The position numbers and the translations under genes were made by a program. From Haliea salexigens DSM 19537 (GTDB lineage: Bacteria > Pseudomonadota > Gammaproteobacteria > Pseudomonadales > Halieaceae), in NCBI RefSeq assembly GCF_000423125.1, contig NZ_AUHJ01000006.1:1-64000 (forward strand): a stretch of DNA of 64,000 nucleotides, given 5' to 3'. Shown one piece after another: positions 18,203 through 28,500 of the stretch (positions are counted from its first letter, which is position 1; each line of letters begins with the position of its first letter). The notes beneath the pieces are model-generated. The model was not told the origin of the DNA, made no database searches, and saw only the letters and a program-made list of their open reading frames with translations.

Positions 18203-18304
18203 ACCGGTGAATCCGAATGACAGGCAGCGCTCATGTTAGCAGTAAACACACCGCCGGTTAACCATCGCTCAGCAGGCGAGGTAGAATGCTTCTCTGGAGG
18301 CGCC

Positions 18305-20668
18305 ATGCGAAACTTTTGTTTAGTCCTTGTGTTGGGTGTACTGATGTCAGGTTGTAGCCGGAATCCGGTTGTGCCGCCGCCCGAGTCATTGCAGCCGGGG
18401 GTGTCGCTGGCGCTGGCCGAGGCGCGCGCTCAGCGTGTGACCGACATTCACTACCGTGTGCACCTGAACGTGCCGGAGGCCGCTGCGGAGCCCATTGCCG
18501 GGCGCACCGATATCCGTTTCCACCTCGCGGACGCCAAACAGTCGCTGGCACTGGATTTTCGGGCCGAAAGCACGGCGCTGCACACCGTTGAGGTGAATGG
18601 CGCAACGCTCCCGGCGGTTATAGACACCGAGCATGTTGTGCTTCCCGCCAGTGCGCTGCAACGTGGTGAGAACCGCGTGGTGCTGGAGTTCACGGCGGGT
18701 GATAGCGCCCTGAACCGCAAGCCGGATTATCTCTACACCCTGTTTGTCCCCGATCGGGCGCGCACAGCGCTACCGCTCTTCGACCAGCCGGACCTGAAAG
18801 CTCGTTGGACCCTGAGCCTCGACTTGCCCGCCAGCTGGGAGGCTATCGCCAACGGCCCGCGGTTGGCCGTTGTCGATGCCGGCGAGCGGCGCCTGCACCG
18901 CTTTGCCGCGAGTGAACCGATCAGCTCCTATTTATTCGGTTTTGTTGCGGGCCGCTTCCAGGCCGTAACCCGGGAATGGCGCGGGCAGGAAATGACGTTG
19001 CTGCACCGGGAAACCGATAGCGACAAGCTCGCCCGCAACCTGGATGACATCTTTCGCCAACACCGCGAAGCGGTCGCCTGGCTGGAGGATTACACCGGCG
19101 TACCCTTTCCCTTCGAGAAGCTCGATTTCGCCCTTATTCCTGCCTTCCAGTACGGCGGCATGGAACACGTTGGCGCTATTCAGTACCGCGCCGAACTGTT
19201 GTTGCTCGACGAGAATCCGACCGATGATGATCGCCTGCGCCGGGCGAGCCTGATTGCCCACGAGGTGGCGCACATGTGGTTCGGTAACCTGGTAACGATG
19301 CGCTGGTTCAACGATGTATGGACCAAGGAAGTGTTTGCCAATTTCATGGCCGCAAAGATGGTGAACCCGGTTTTTCCAGAGATTGATCACGAGCTGAATT
19401 TCCTGTTGCGGCATTATCCGCCGGCCTATGCGGTGGACCGTTCAGACGGCGCCAATCCCATTCGCCAGCAACTGGCTAACCTGAACGAAGCGGGACAGAT
19501 GTACGGTCCCATCATCTACAACAAGGCGCCCATCATGATGCGCCAGCTGGAGTCGCTGCTGGGGGCCGAAGCGTTTCGCGCGGGCCTGGCCGAATACCTG
19601 CAGCGCTTTGCCTACGACAACGCCACCTGGCCCGCGCTGGTGGGCATTCTGGACCAGCGCACGCGCCTGGACCTTGCGGCCTGGAGTGACAGCTGGGTGC
19701 ACAGCGCCGGCTTCCCGGACGCAGCACAGCAGGCAGAGGACCCCGCCCTGTTCTATGGGCCACAAGCTGTCGAGCTCGCGCAGGTGGGGCAGTGGGCGCA
19801 GCTGCCGCCCGTGGCGCGTGGTCGCCTGTTGCTCAACCTGTTTGAAGCGGTGCTCGCAGGTGGGGTATCTCCGCAGGCCTACGCGGCTGAGTTGTTGCCG
19901 TTGGTGGCAACGGAACAGAATCAGCTGCTCCTGCAAACGCTGCTGGAACAGCTGGGTTGGTTGCAGCAAACGCTGCTGCCGGATGTCGCCCTCGCGCGCC
20001 TGCAGCCAGAACTGGAGGCGGTGCTCTGGCAGGCGATCGAGACTTCTGCAGATGCGGGACGAACGCGCCTGGTGTTCGAGAGTTTGACGCGACTGGCGCG
20101 GCAACCGGCCAGCCTGCAGCGCCTCTATGCGGTGTGGAGGGGTGAGTCGTCGCTGGCGGGCCTCACGTTGGCAGAGCGCGACCGCATTCGTCTCGCGGAA
20201 CGGCTGGCCGTGGCGTTGCCCGAGCAAGCGGATGCGATCATTACCCAGCAGCTGGCGCAGATCCAGAACCCTGACAACCGACGTCGCCTGGCCTTCCTGG
20301 CTCCCGCACTGTCGGCTGATGTTGCAGTACGTGATGCGTTTTTTGCCAGCCTCGCCGACCCTGCACAGCGCGCCACGGAAAACTGGGTTGTGGATGCCGT
20401 GGGCTATCTCCATCATCCCCTGCGGATCGCCCATGCGGAGCGTTACATTGAACCCAGCCTGGAGTGGCTGCAGGAGATTCAGGTAACCGGAGACATCTTC
20501 TTCCCTTCCGCCTGGCTGCAGGCCACGCTGCAATATCATCATTCGCCGCGGGCGGTTGGCACCGTGCTGCGCTTTTTGCAGGAGCGTCCGGGTTACAACG
20601 CGCAATTGCGGATGAAGATTCTGCAGGCGCTGGATATGCCTCAGAGGGCCATGCGCCTGCGGCAATGA
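18305..20668 (+). CDS. M1-family zinc aminopeptidase, lipoprotein
   Basis: A 787-residue metallopeptidase. The signal peptide ends in LMSGC, indicating a lipoprotein facing the periplasm or surface. Zinc ligands are H319, H323 (HEVAH) and E342 (TKEVFANF), giving the M1 HEXXHX18E pattern. The exopeptidase motif, usually GxMEN, reads GGMEH here (near residue 282), which is atypical. The C-terminal half (residues about 490-787) is the helical ERAP1-like domain. ATG 18305 has GGAGG upstream. It trims N-terminal residues from peptides; placement next to a peptide importer suggests joint use of environmental peptides. Confidence 0.92.
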   Translation: MRNFCLVLVLGVLMSGCSRNPVVPPPESLQPGVSLALAEARAQRVTDIHYRVHLNVPEAAAEPIAGRTDIRFHLADAKQSLALDFRAESTALHTVEVNGATLPAVIDTEHVVLPASALQRGENRVVLEFTAGDSALNRKPDYLYTLFVPDRARTALPLFDQPDLKARWTLSLDLPASWEAIANGPRLAVVDAGERRLHRFAASEPISSYLFGFVAGRFQAVTREWRGQEMTLLHRETDSDKLARNLDDIFRQHREAVAWLEDYTGVPFPFEKLDFALIPAFQYGGMEHVGAIQYRAELLLLDENPTDDDRLRRASLIAHEVAHMWFGNLVTMRWFNDVWTKEVFANFMAAKMVNPVFPEIDHELNFLLRHYPPAYAVDRSDGANPIRQQLANLNEAGQMYGPIIYNKAPIMMRQLESLLGAEAFRAGLAEYLQRFAYDNATWPALVGILDQRTRLDLAAWSDSWVHSAGFPDAAQQAEDPALFYGPQAVELAQVGQWAQLPPVARGRLLLNLFEAVLAGGVSPQAYAAELLPLVATEQNQLLLQTLLEQLGWLQQTLLPDVALARLQPELEAVLWQAIETSADAGRTRLVFESLTRLARQPASLQRLYAVWRGESSLAGLTLAERDRIRLAERLAVALPEQADAIITQQLAQIQNPDNRRRLAFLAPALSADVAVRDAFFASLADPAQRATENWVVDAVGYLHHPLRIAHAERYIEPSLEWLQEIQVTGDIFFPSAWLQATLQYHHSPRAVGTVLRFLQERPGYNAQLRMKILQALDMPQRAMRLRQ

Positions 20669-20673
20669 AAAAA

Positions 20674-20697
20674 GCCGCCGGGGGTTCCCCCGGCGGC
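20674..20697 (-). terminator. intrinsic terminator for phoX (possibly bidirectional)
   Basis: A perfect 11-base-pair GC-rich stem (20674-20684 with 20687-20697). On the minus strand it is followed by a run of T (complement of AAAAAA at 20668-20673), as expected for the end of the PhoX transcript. It also lies 5 bases after the aminopeptidase stop, but the plus strand lacks a T tract there. Confidence 0.8.
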
Positions 20698-20721
20698 CTC
20701 GATTTCGCGCTACGGTGGTGG

Positions 20722-22554
20722 TCAGGAACCAACCACCCCACCATCCTTGCGGGTGATGACGACCGTGCAGTCGCGGGGAATCGTACCGCTGCCCTGCGCG
20801 GCCGGGAAGTTCGTTACGCTGGGGTCGCCATTGCCCGGGTGCTGCAGGTTGACGAACAGGGTGCGCCGGTTCGGCGTGACTGCAATGCCGGTGACTTCGC
20901 AGCCAGTTACACCGGTAAACAGACGGCTGATCTCAATGTCATCACCCGACTGGTTGCCGTTGGCGATCAACAACTGATCGTTCAGGCCATCCTTCTGGGC
21001 GCCGTCGGTCTGGATGAACACCCGGTTGTCGGGGTCGACCCAGATGCCATCGGGCGAGGCCACGCTGCGCTCGGTGCCGTGGGTGTCAGATGAGAGCAGG
21101 AAAATCTCCCAGGTGAAGCTGCGGCCGATATGGCGATTGCTGTCGCGCCAGCGGATGATGTGTCCGTCGGGGTTGGGTGCCTGCGGGTTTGCGGCGTCCG
21201 CCTCTTCACGGCGGCTGTTGTTGGTCAGTGTGCAGTACACCGTGCCGTCAGCCCCTACCGATGTCCACTCTGGGCGGTCCATGGGTGTTGCACCGGCGAG
21301 GTCCGCGGCGATACGGGTGTAGGTCAGCATTTCCGCCTCGGAGCTGAAGCGCGCGGCGATAGCCGGGTTGCGCAGGCTCAGTTCCAGCCATTCACCGGTG
21401 CCGTCATCATTGAACTTGGCGGCGTACAGCGTGCCATTGTCCAGCGGGCTCACGCCCTGAGCGCGCATGAAGCGCCAGTTGCCGGCGGAGACAAACTTGT
21501 AGATGTAGTCGAAGCGCTCATCGTCACCCATGTAGCCGACGACGCGGCCACCACGGCCTTCCACCAGGGCTACACCCTCGTGCTTGAAGCGTCCCATCGC
21601 GGTGCGCTTGAGGGGCATTGCCTCCGGGTTGAAGGGGTCGACCTCGACGATCCAGCCGAAACGGTTTTCTTCATTGGGGTGGCTGTCACTGGCCAGGTCG
21701 AAGCGCTCGTCGAAAACGTGCCAGCTATAACCGAAACCGCCCGCACTCAAGCCGTAGCGGGCCTGCTCGTCGCTGGGTGTCCAGCTGCTGTCGCTGGTGC
21801 CGAAATAGCCGTTGAAGTTCTCCTCGCAGGTGAGGTACGTGCCCCAGGGCGTGTAGCCGTTCGCGCAGTTGTTCAGTGTTCCCATGGCGCCCGCTTCGGG
21901 CCCGATGAGCTCGCTGCCGGCCACCGGCCCGCTGAATTCCACGGGTGTGCGGCCGTGTACACGGCGGTTGTACATGCTGTCTTTCACCAGCTCCCAGCCA
22001 CGGCCGGTCTTGCGTATTTCCAGTACCGAAATACCGTGCGCGTGTTGCGATGTCATGACATCCGCCAGGGTCTCCGGGTCGGCCTTGCCCAGTACGGTGC
22101 CGTTGGTGCCATATTCATGGTTGATGGCGAGCAGCCCGCGGTTACTGCTGCGACGGAAGGGGAAGAACCACATGCCATCGTGGCCGATGCCAACCTGCTG
22201 CGCCTGTTCTTCGGCTGTGGGACGAACAAGAGGATCACCGCTGTAATCAGTCACGTTGTTGGTCAGGGATGTGCCCCAGGGGATCAGTACCTGGTAGTCA
22301 TAGTCCGGCGAAATGGCGGGCACGGGGCCGTTGCCTTCGGCCAGAGTCACAGGCTGGAAGTCGATCAGCCTGCTGCCGATCTTGCGTCCGGGTGCTGGCA
22401 CAGCGGCAGTAGCAGAAAGCGGCCCAGCCAGAAAACTGCCTGCCGCCAGGGTCAGGCCGCCACGGAGTAATTGCCGGCGCGATGCGTATTCGTTGAGTAC
22501 GTCTTCAAAGGGGCGATTGTTTGACGGGTTACTGATGCCTTCATCGTGTTCCAT
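20722..22554 (-). CDS. phoX: PhoX-family alkaline phosphatase, Tat-exported
   Basis: A 610-residue secreted phosphatase (DUF839/PhoX). The N-terminus carries a Tat-type motif (SRRQLLRGG) before a hydrophobic segment, so the enzyme is probably exported folded with its Ca2+/Fe3+ metal centre. Typical PhoX stretches are visible: DGMWFFP, LLAINHEYGTNG, GAMGTLNNCANGYTPWGTYLTCEENFNGYF and PDGIWVDPDNRVFIQTDG. It releases phosphate from phosphate esters. The ATG at 22554 was chosen because the frame above it has no signal-like sequence. No Pho box was clearly recognised upstream. Confidence 0.92.
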   Translation of the reverse strand: MEHDEGISNPSNNRPFEDVLNEYASRRQLLRGGLTLAAGSFLAGPLSATAAVPAPGRKIGSRLIDFQPVTLAEGNGPVPAISPDYDYQVLIPWGTSLTNNVTDYSGDPLVRPTAEEQAQQVGIGHDGMWFFPFRRSSNRGLLAINHEYGTNGTVLGKADPETLADVMTSQHAHGISVLEIRKTGRGWELVKDSMYNRRVHGRTPVEFSGPVAGSELIGPEAGAMGTLNNCANGYTPWGTYLTCEENFNGYFGTSDSSWTPSDEQARYGLSAGGFGYSWHVFDERFDLASDSHPNEENRFGWIVEVDPFNPEAMPLKRTAMGRFKHEGVALVEGRGGRVVGYMGDDERFDYIYKFVSAGNWRFMRAQGVSPLDNGTLYAAKFNDDGTGEWLELSLRNPAIAARFSSEAEMLTYTRIAADLAGATPMDRPEWTSVGADGTVYCTLTNNSRREEADAANPQAPNPDGHIIRWRDSNRHIGRSFTWEIFLLSSDTHGTERSVASPDGIWVDPDNRVFIQTDGAQKDGLNDQLLIANGNQSGDDIEISRLFTGVTGCEVTGIAVTPNRRTLFVNLQHPGNGDPSVTNFPAAQGSGTIPRDCTVVITRKDGGVVGS

Positions 22555-22735
22555 GGTTTGGTCTACCTGCGCTGATGGGATGATGGGTGACCCGCTGGGT
22601 AGCGGATGCAGCCGGGTTCTGGGCGGGCATCGGTGCGCGGGCACCGGCCAGTCACGAATCAGGTTACGAGGGGAGTGTTGCAGTGATGTGGCGCTTTGGT
22701 GTCACATCCAAGAACTTTTTATGGCGCAAGAAAAA

Positions 22736-22761
22736 GGGCCGGGAGCGTGCGCTGCCGGCCC
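22736..22761 (-). terminator. intrinsic terminator of the TonB receptor gene
   Basis: A GC-rich inverted repeat, GGGCCGG...CCGGCCC with an extra inner pairing AGCG/CGCT. It lies about 20 bases past the receptor stop, and the minus-strand transcript continues into TTTTTC. This is a clear Rho-independent terminator. Confidence 0.8.
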
Positions 22762-22782
22762 TTGCAGTTTGCGTGGATAACG

Positions 22783-25212
22783 CTAGAAGGTGTACACCGC
22801 ATCGAAGCCGAAGGTGCGCGGCTGGCCCCAGGTGTTGCCGGCCCAGCCCAGCGTACCGAAGTCGATACCCCACTCGCGGTACTCTTTGTCCGTCAGATTG
22901 CGTACCCAGGCTGACAGGCGCAGATTACCGTTTTCACCCATGCTCAGCTCGTCCAGCGTGATGCGTGCGTTGAGCAGGGTGCGTGCCTCGGAGGCGTCAA
23001 ACTGGTTCTGGAAGGGGTGGAAAACCATGCTGTCCGTGTAGGCGACATCCAGTCGCGCACTCAGGCGCCCCATCCCGGTGTTGGCGGTGGAGTACTGCAG
23101 GCCCAGCGACGCGGTATTCTCGGGTGCGCGGGTTACGGTAACCACATCCTTGATGTTCTCGATCTGGTTGGTCACCGGGTTACGGGCGTTGTACTCGTCG
23201 AATTCTGCGTCGAGATAGCCGTAATTCATGTCCACGGACACGGTTTCGGTGAGCAGTGCGATCACTTCCAGCTCAAGGCCCATGTAGGTCGCTTCCCCGG
23301 CGTTGGTGATACGGCTGGAGGCGCCGCCACTGCCGGCTTCAAACACAGCGATCTGCATGTCCTTGTAGTTGTTGTAGAACACCGCACCGTTTACGCGCAG
23401 GCGACGGTCCAGCCAGTCGGATTTCATGCCCAGCTCGTAGGAGTCCAGTGTTTCCTCCTCGTAGGGCTCCTCCCAGGCCGTGGCACTGGATGCCCGGCTG
23501 TTGAAGCCACCGCCGTTATAGCCCGTGGAGTACGTGGCATAGACGTTCATGTCCGGGCTGATCGAGTAGTTGGCGGTCAGCAGGTAGCTGATGTTGTCCC
23601 AGGTGTCCTCGTTGGTGAAGCGGTCGTCGAAGCTGACATGGTTGAGGCCTTCATTGAACAGGAAGGCTTCACGATCATCCTCGGTGTAACGCAAGCCGGC
23701 GGTGATATCCAGCTGGTCGGTCAGGGAGTAGGTCGCCTGGCCATATACTGCCGTGGACTCGGAGGTCTGGCCATAGATGAAGTCCTGGAAGCCGTTGAGG
23801 TTTGGATCGGCACCCGGGAACGGGAAGGGCAGCGGTAGCCGCTGGCTGCCCTGGCAGACCGGGCCGGTCCCAAAGTCGTCACAGAAGCCGGCGCCGATGA
23901 AGGCTCCGCCAACTGCACTGTCTACCAGGAAGTTGATCGGCAGTACGAAGCTTTGCGGGTTGTCCTGATAGACTTCCTCTTCGAACAGGAATACGCCCAC
24001 GGTGTACTGCAGGCGGTCATTAAATGCATCGCCGATGATCTGGAATTCATGGCTCTCCATTTCAATCCAGCCTTCGGGAATGCCGGCCTGGAAGCCCTGG
24101 GTGGGGATTTCCGCGCCACCGCCGTAGAACAGGTCCCGCATGGTGTACGCGCCGCCGTCGAGGTCGGTGGAGTCGTACCCGGAGTCGGTGTCGCGGTTGG
24201 CGTAGATGTATTTCAGTGTGAACGGTTCCAGCTCCCAGGCCACGGTCAGGTTGTGGCCCTGAACTTCCAGCCACTCTTCGCTGGACCCTTCCAGGGTGAA
24301 CTGTTCGCGGCGCTTGGTGGGGTCACCCACGGTTGCCGCCATCTGCTGGAAAATCTCCCCACCCAGGAACGTGTAGGGGAACGGCGTTGTGGTAAATCCG
24401 TTGTAGATGGAATCCTTGACCTTGGTCACCTGATAGGGCGTTGGCACCCCGGTGTTGTCGGTGTCATCGTAGGCGTAGTCGATGGTCAGTCCATCGGTGG
24501 GTTCGAAACGCAGCGCCAGACGGTAGGAAGAGTTGTCTTCACTCGCCAGGTCCGGGTTGACGCCGGGGAAGTCGTTGGTGGCCCAGCCGTCGTATTCCAT
24601 TTTGCTACCGGAGATTTTCACCGACAGCATGTCCGCCATTTGCGGCAAGTCGACAGAGCCGGTAAGGCGGCGATAGCCGTCGTTGCCCACGCTCGCCTCA
24701 AGCCGGCCCCCGAATTCGCCGGTGGGCTTGCGCGTGGTCACGTTGACCGCGCCCCCGGTGCTATTGCGCCCGAACAGTGTTCCCTGGGGGCCGCGCAGCA
24801 CTTCGATGGACTGCAGGTCGACGATATCGAAAATTGCGCCGACCGTTTTGCTCATGTACACGCCGTCGAGGTAGAAGCTGGTCTTCGGGTCTGTCATCAG
24901 TGAGGTTTCGCCACTGCCCACGCCGCGAATGTAGATGGACATGTTCGAGTTGGAAGACGGTTGCTTCTGCACGTTGGTGTTCGGTACAAACCCGTTGAGG
25001 TCGGTCACGTTGTAAATGCCGAGGTCGGCGATCTGCTCGGCGTTGAATGCCGTAACGGCAATAGGCGTTTCCTGCAACAGCGTTTCCCGGCGCTGTGCGG
25101 TGACCACGACTTCTTCCAGTGCCAGATTCTGCGCCTGAGCCAGGGAGATGAACGGAAACGATGTAGCGGCAATCAATGCGGCCGCAATGGGGGTGTGCAT
25201 GTATCTCGGCAT
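22783..25212 (-). CDS. TonB-dependent outer-membrane receptor
   Basis: An 809-residue receptor. It has a signal peptide ending near residue 27 (LAQAQ), a TonB box region (LEEVVVTAQRR), a plug domain (residues about 45-160, with IYIRGVGSGE, VDLQSIEVLRGPQGTLFGRNSTGGAVN) and a beta-barrel ending in the C-terminal aromatic residue (DAVYTF). This subtype (ETLLQETPIAVTAF) is common in marine bacteria and usually takes up unidentified carbon compounds rather than siderophores. ATG 25212 has GGAG 7 bases upstream. It neighbours PhoX but nothing shows its ligand. Confidence 0.93.
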   Translation of the reverse strand: MPRYMHTPIAAALIAATSFPFISLAQAQNLALEEVVVTAQRRETLLQETPIAVTAFNAEQIADLGIYNVTDLNGFVPNTNVQKQPSSNSNMSIYIRGVGSGETSLMTDPKTSFYLDGVYMSKTVGAIFDIVDLQSIEVLRGPQGTLFGRNSTGGAVNVTTRKPTGEFGGRLEASVGNDGYRRLTGSVDLPQMADMLSVKISGSKMEYDGWATNDFPGVNPDLASEDNSSYRLALRFEPTDGLTIDYAYDDTDNTGVPTPYQVTKVKDSIYNGFTTTPFPYTFLGGEIFQQMAATVGDPTKRREQFTLEGSSEEWLEVQGHNLTVAWELEPFTLKYIYANRDTDSGYDSTDLDGGAYTMRDLFYGGGAEIPTQGFQAGIPEGWIEMESHEFQIIGDAFNDRLQYTVGVFLFEEEVYQDNPQSFVLPINFLVDSAVGGAFIGAGFCDDFGTGPVCQGSQRLPLPFPFPGADPNLNGFQDFIYGQTSESTAVYGQATYSLTDQLDITAGLRYTEDDREAFLFNEGLNHVSFDDRFTNEDTWDNISYLLTANYSISPDMNVYATYSTGYNGGGFNSRASSATAWEEPYEEETLDSYELGMKSDWLDRRLRVNGAVFYNNYKDMQIAVFEAGSGGASSRITNAGEATYMGLELEVIALLTETVSVDMNYGYLDAEFDEYNARNPVTNQIENIKDVVTVTRAPENTASLGLQYSTANTGMGRLSARLDVAYTDSMVFHPFQNQFDASEARTLLNARITLDELSMGENGNLRLSAWVRNLTDKEYREWGIDFGTLGWAGNTWGQPRTFGFDAVYTF

Positions 25213-25550
25213 GGTAAGGCTCCGTAATCGTTATTATGAGCGTCCCGGAGGGACGCCTGGGTACCCTCGCCAACACGGTGTGTTGGCATGTGCAGTTATT
25301 GTGTGTTATCGAAAACCTGCAACCGCAGTTTAACTTTGCTTGTGCCGGTGGCGTCAAGTACCAGAGGTGTAAAAATTTACGCCCGAGCAGCGATAGCCCT
25401 GCCGGGTGGGCAAGTGAGCCAAAGTGGTGCGCTTGCGAGGGTGAAAGTGACGAATACCAGCAACAGTGATTGCGGGGTTTTTTCACCCGTGCTTACATGC
25501 GATGCAATGAGCGCCGATAGGGAGGGCGATGCCGTGCCGCGGCAATTGCC
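25213..25550. other. divergent intergenic region with two short palindromes
   Basis: The 338 bases separate the TonB receptor (minus) from the GGDEF-EAL gene (plus). Two compact hairpins occur: 25240-25256 (7-base stem, loop 3) and 25270-25286 (7-base stem, loop 3). The first lies just inside the expected receptor leader, next to an AT-rich patch at 25225-25238. Either could be an operator or an RNA hairpin. No gene or RNA family was recognised. Confidence 0.4.
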
Positions 25551-28500
25551 ATGAACGTAGTCAAGAAAAGCGGCTCAGCCAGCCTCGCCCCGGCCCTGTT
25601 GTCGGTTTTTGTGCTGTTTCTGGGCACGGCTCTCACCATCGCTATGTGGCAGCATAACCACCGGCGAGAACAGGTGTTGCTGCACTCCGCGTTCAGTGCC
25701 GAGGCCGAGCGCCTGGTGGCGGTGGCTGAGAAGCAGCTGCACGCCTACTCCGTGGTGATGCGCGGCCTGCAGGGCTATTTCCAGGGTTCGGAGAGCGTCG
25801 AATACCCGGAGTTTCTGGCATACACGCGGGCCCTCAATGCCACCTCGGAGCTCGCCGGGCTGCAGGGCGTCGCCTGGGTGCAATTGGTGCCGCGCAGCGG
25901 CCTCGAAAAGCATCTCGAAACGATGAGGGCGCAGCTGCCTGTGGCCTACGATATCCGGCCCGAGGGCGCGGCCGACTGGCTCGCGCCTATTGCTTATATC
26001 GAGCCGATGGCCGGCGCCAACCTCCGCGCCATTGGTCTGGACATCTATCAGATTCCGGTGGCACGTGCTGCGGCCGAAAAGGCCCGTGACCTCGGCGAGA
26101 TCGTCATTACCCGGCCCCTGCAGTTGGTTCAGGATCAAACGGGTGACGATTTCCAGCAACAGGTGCAACCGGGGTCACCCTCTTTTGTCATGTACATGCC
26201 CATTTATGGTGCATCTGAGGTTCCGGGCACCCTCGCAGCTCGTCGCGAGCGGATTACCGGCTACGTCGATGTACCCTTTCGCGTCCGGGACTTGATCGGC
26301 GGTATGGCGAGGGAGATCAATGCCGGGCTGGATTTCGATATTTTCGATGGCGACCCCGCCGACCCCGACAACGTTCTTTATCTGTCTGACGCGGTTTCCC
26401 ACGCGGAGCGTGGTGCGCGCGGCGAGGCGCAGATAGAGCGCAGCCTGACTGTGGGTACTCGCCGCTGGACCTTTTACGTGAGCTCTACGCCCGCCTTCCG
26501 TACCGCGGTGCTGGCGTCAGGCCGTGCATCGATGATGTTCATGGCGGGCGGTGCCGCCAGCCTGGCGCTCGCCCTGCTGGTGCTGGTGATCGCTCGTGGG
26601 CGGGACCGCAGCGACCGACGTGCTCAGCGGCTCGCGAACCTCTATCACGCACTGAGCGAGGTGAATCAGGCCATTGTGCGCATGGACAGCGAGGCAGACC
26701 TCATGCCGCTGGTGTGCAATGTGGCCGTTCGCTATGGTGGCTTCACGCTGGCGTGGGTAGGTCGCATTGACCCGGAGACCGGTGACATTATCGGTGTGGC
26801 GGGTACGGGCGAGGGGAGCGAGTATTTCGACAGCAAGTCCCTGTCGGTCCACGCCGATCACCCCGGTGGGGGCGGCTCCATGGCCACCGCCGCACGCGAG
26901 AACCGGCCGGTGGTCATCAATGACTATCTCGACTCCTCCCTGACCGAACCGTGGCATGACCGCGCGCGGGAATTCGGCTGGCGCTCGTCGGCGGCGTTTC
27001 CCATCCCGCGCGGGGGCAAGCCCTTCGCCGTGCTCAGCGTCTACCACGCCCACCGCAATGTATTCGACGATGAAGCGATGGACCTGCTGCACGAGATGAG
27101 CGCCGATATCAGCTTCGCGCTGAACAACTTTGACCGCGAGGAGCAGCGCGCGAACTTTGAGAAGGCGATTCGAGATAGCGAATCGCTGCTGTCGACCATC
27201 CTGGAAAATGTGGGGGCCTGCATATACCTGAAGGACCTTGACGGTAAATACCTGTTTGTCAATCAACAGGTAGTTGCGACCTGGGGCATCGAGCGTGAGC
27301 AATTGATCGGGCGCGGCGACGAGGAGCTGCTCGAAGCCGAAAGTGTCGCGCGCATCCGCGAGAGCGACCGGAAGGTGCTGACTTCAGGAATATTACAGGA
27401 ACGTGAGGAAGTCGATACCGTGAGGAGCACGGGCAAGAGTCGCGTGTTCTGGTCGGTGAAGATTCCCCTGCGTGATGCGGACGGCAAGGTCTATGCGCTG
27501 TGCGGAATATCCACAGATATCACCGAGCACCGGGACAACCGCGATCGCATCCTTTTCCTGAGCAACTACGACCCCCTGACAGGCTTACCCAACCGTGAAT
27601 TACTGCATGAGAGAACCCGGTTTGCGGTGAACGCGGCTGCGGCCAGCTCGGCGCCGCTGTCCCTGCTGTATATAGACCTCGACCGTTTCCAGTTGATCAA
27701 TGAATCACTGGGCCTTGCAGTGGGTGATGGCGTACTCAAGTCGCTGTCCAACCGGCTCACAGCCGAGTTGAACCTGGAGGCCACACTGTGTCGCATGGGG
27801 GGCGATGAGTTCTTCCTGCTGTTGCCTGGCTCAGGACAGGCCGAGGCGGCCGATATGGCTGTGCGGCTGCTGCGGCTGATTGCCGAGCCGCTCGAACTCG
27901 ATTCGCACCGTCTCAGCGTGACGGCCAGTATCGGCATCGCCTGTTTCCCTGAACATGGCAGGGACCTGGATCAGCTCACGCAGTCAGCCGACGCCGCCCT
28001 TTCCCGGGCCAAGCTCGCGGGGCGCAACGCGTTCTGTGTTTTTGAGGACGAGATGCGCGTGCACGCGAATGAAACCCTGCAGATCGAGAACCAGCTCAGG
28101 GAAGCCCTGGCCGACGGTGACCTCAGCCTGCACTACCAGCCGCAGGTCAGCCTGACCACCGGCGAGATTACCGGGGTAGAGGCGCTTATTCGCTGGCAGC
28201 ACCCAACGCTGGGCTTCGTGCCGCCCTCGCGGTTTATCCCGATTGCGGAAGAGAGCGGGCTTATACTCGACATCGGTAGCTGGGTACTGCGTACTGCCAT
28301 TGCGCAGCAAGCGCTGTGGCAGGCGGCGGGGCTGCCCGTGGGGCCTGTGGCCGTGAACCTTTCCGCGGTGCAGATCTACCGCGACGACTTTGCCGACATG
28401 GTGAGCCAGATGCTGGCCGACGCGGGGGTCCCTGCGGCACTTCTCGATCTGGAGCTGACTGAGCGTATCGCCATGGAAAGTTCCGGCAAGACCCTGGCAA

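Noticed and set aside
19442-20665. 407-codon minus-strand frame opposite the M1 aminopeptidase
   Set aside because: No family resemblance, Gln/Arg-rich composition typical of an antisense frame.
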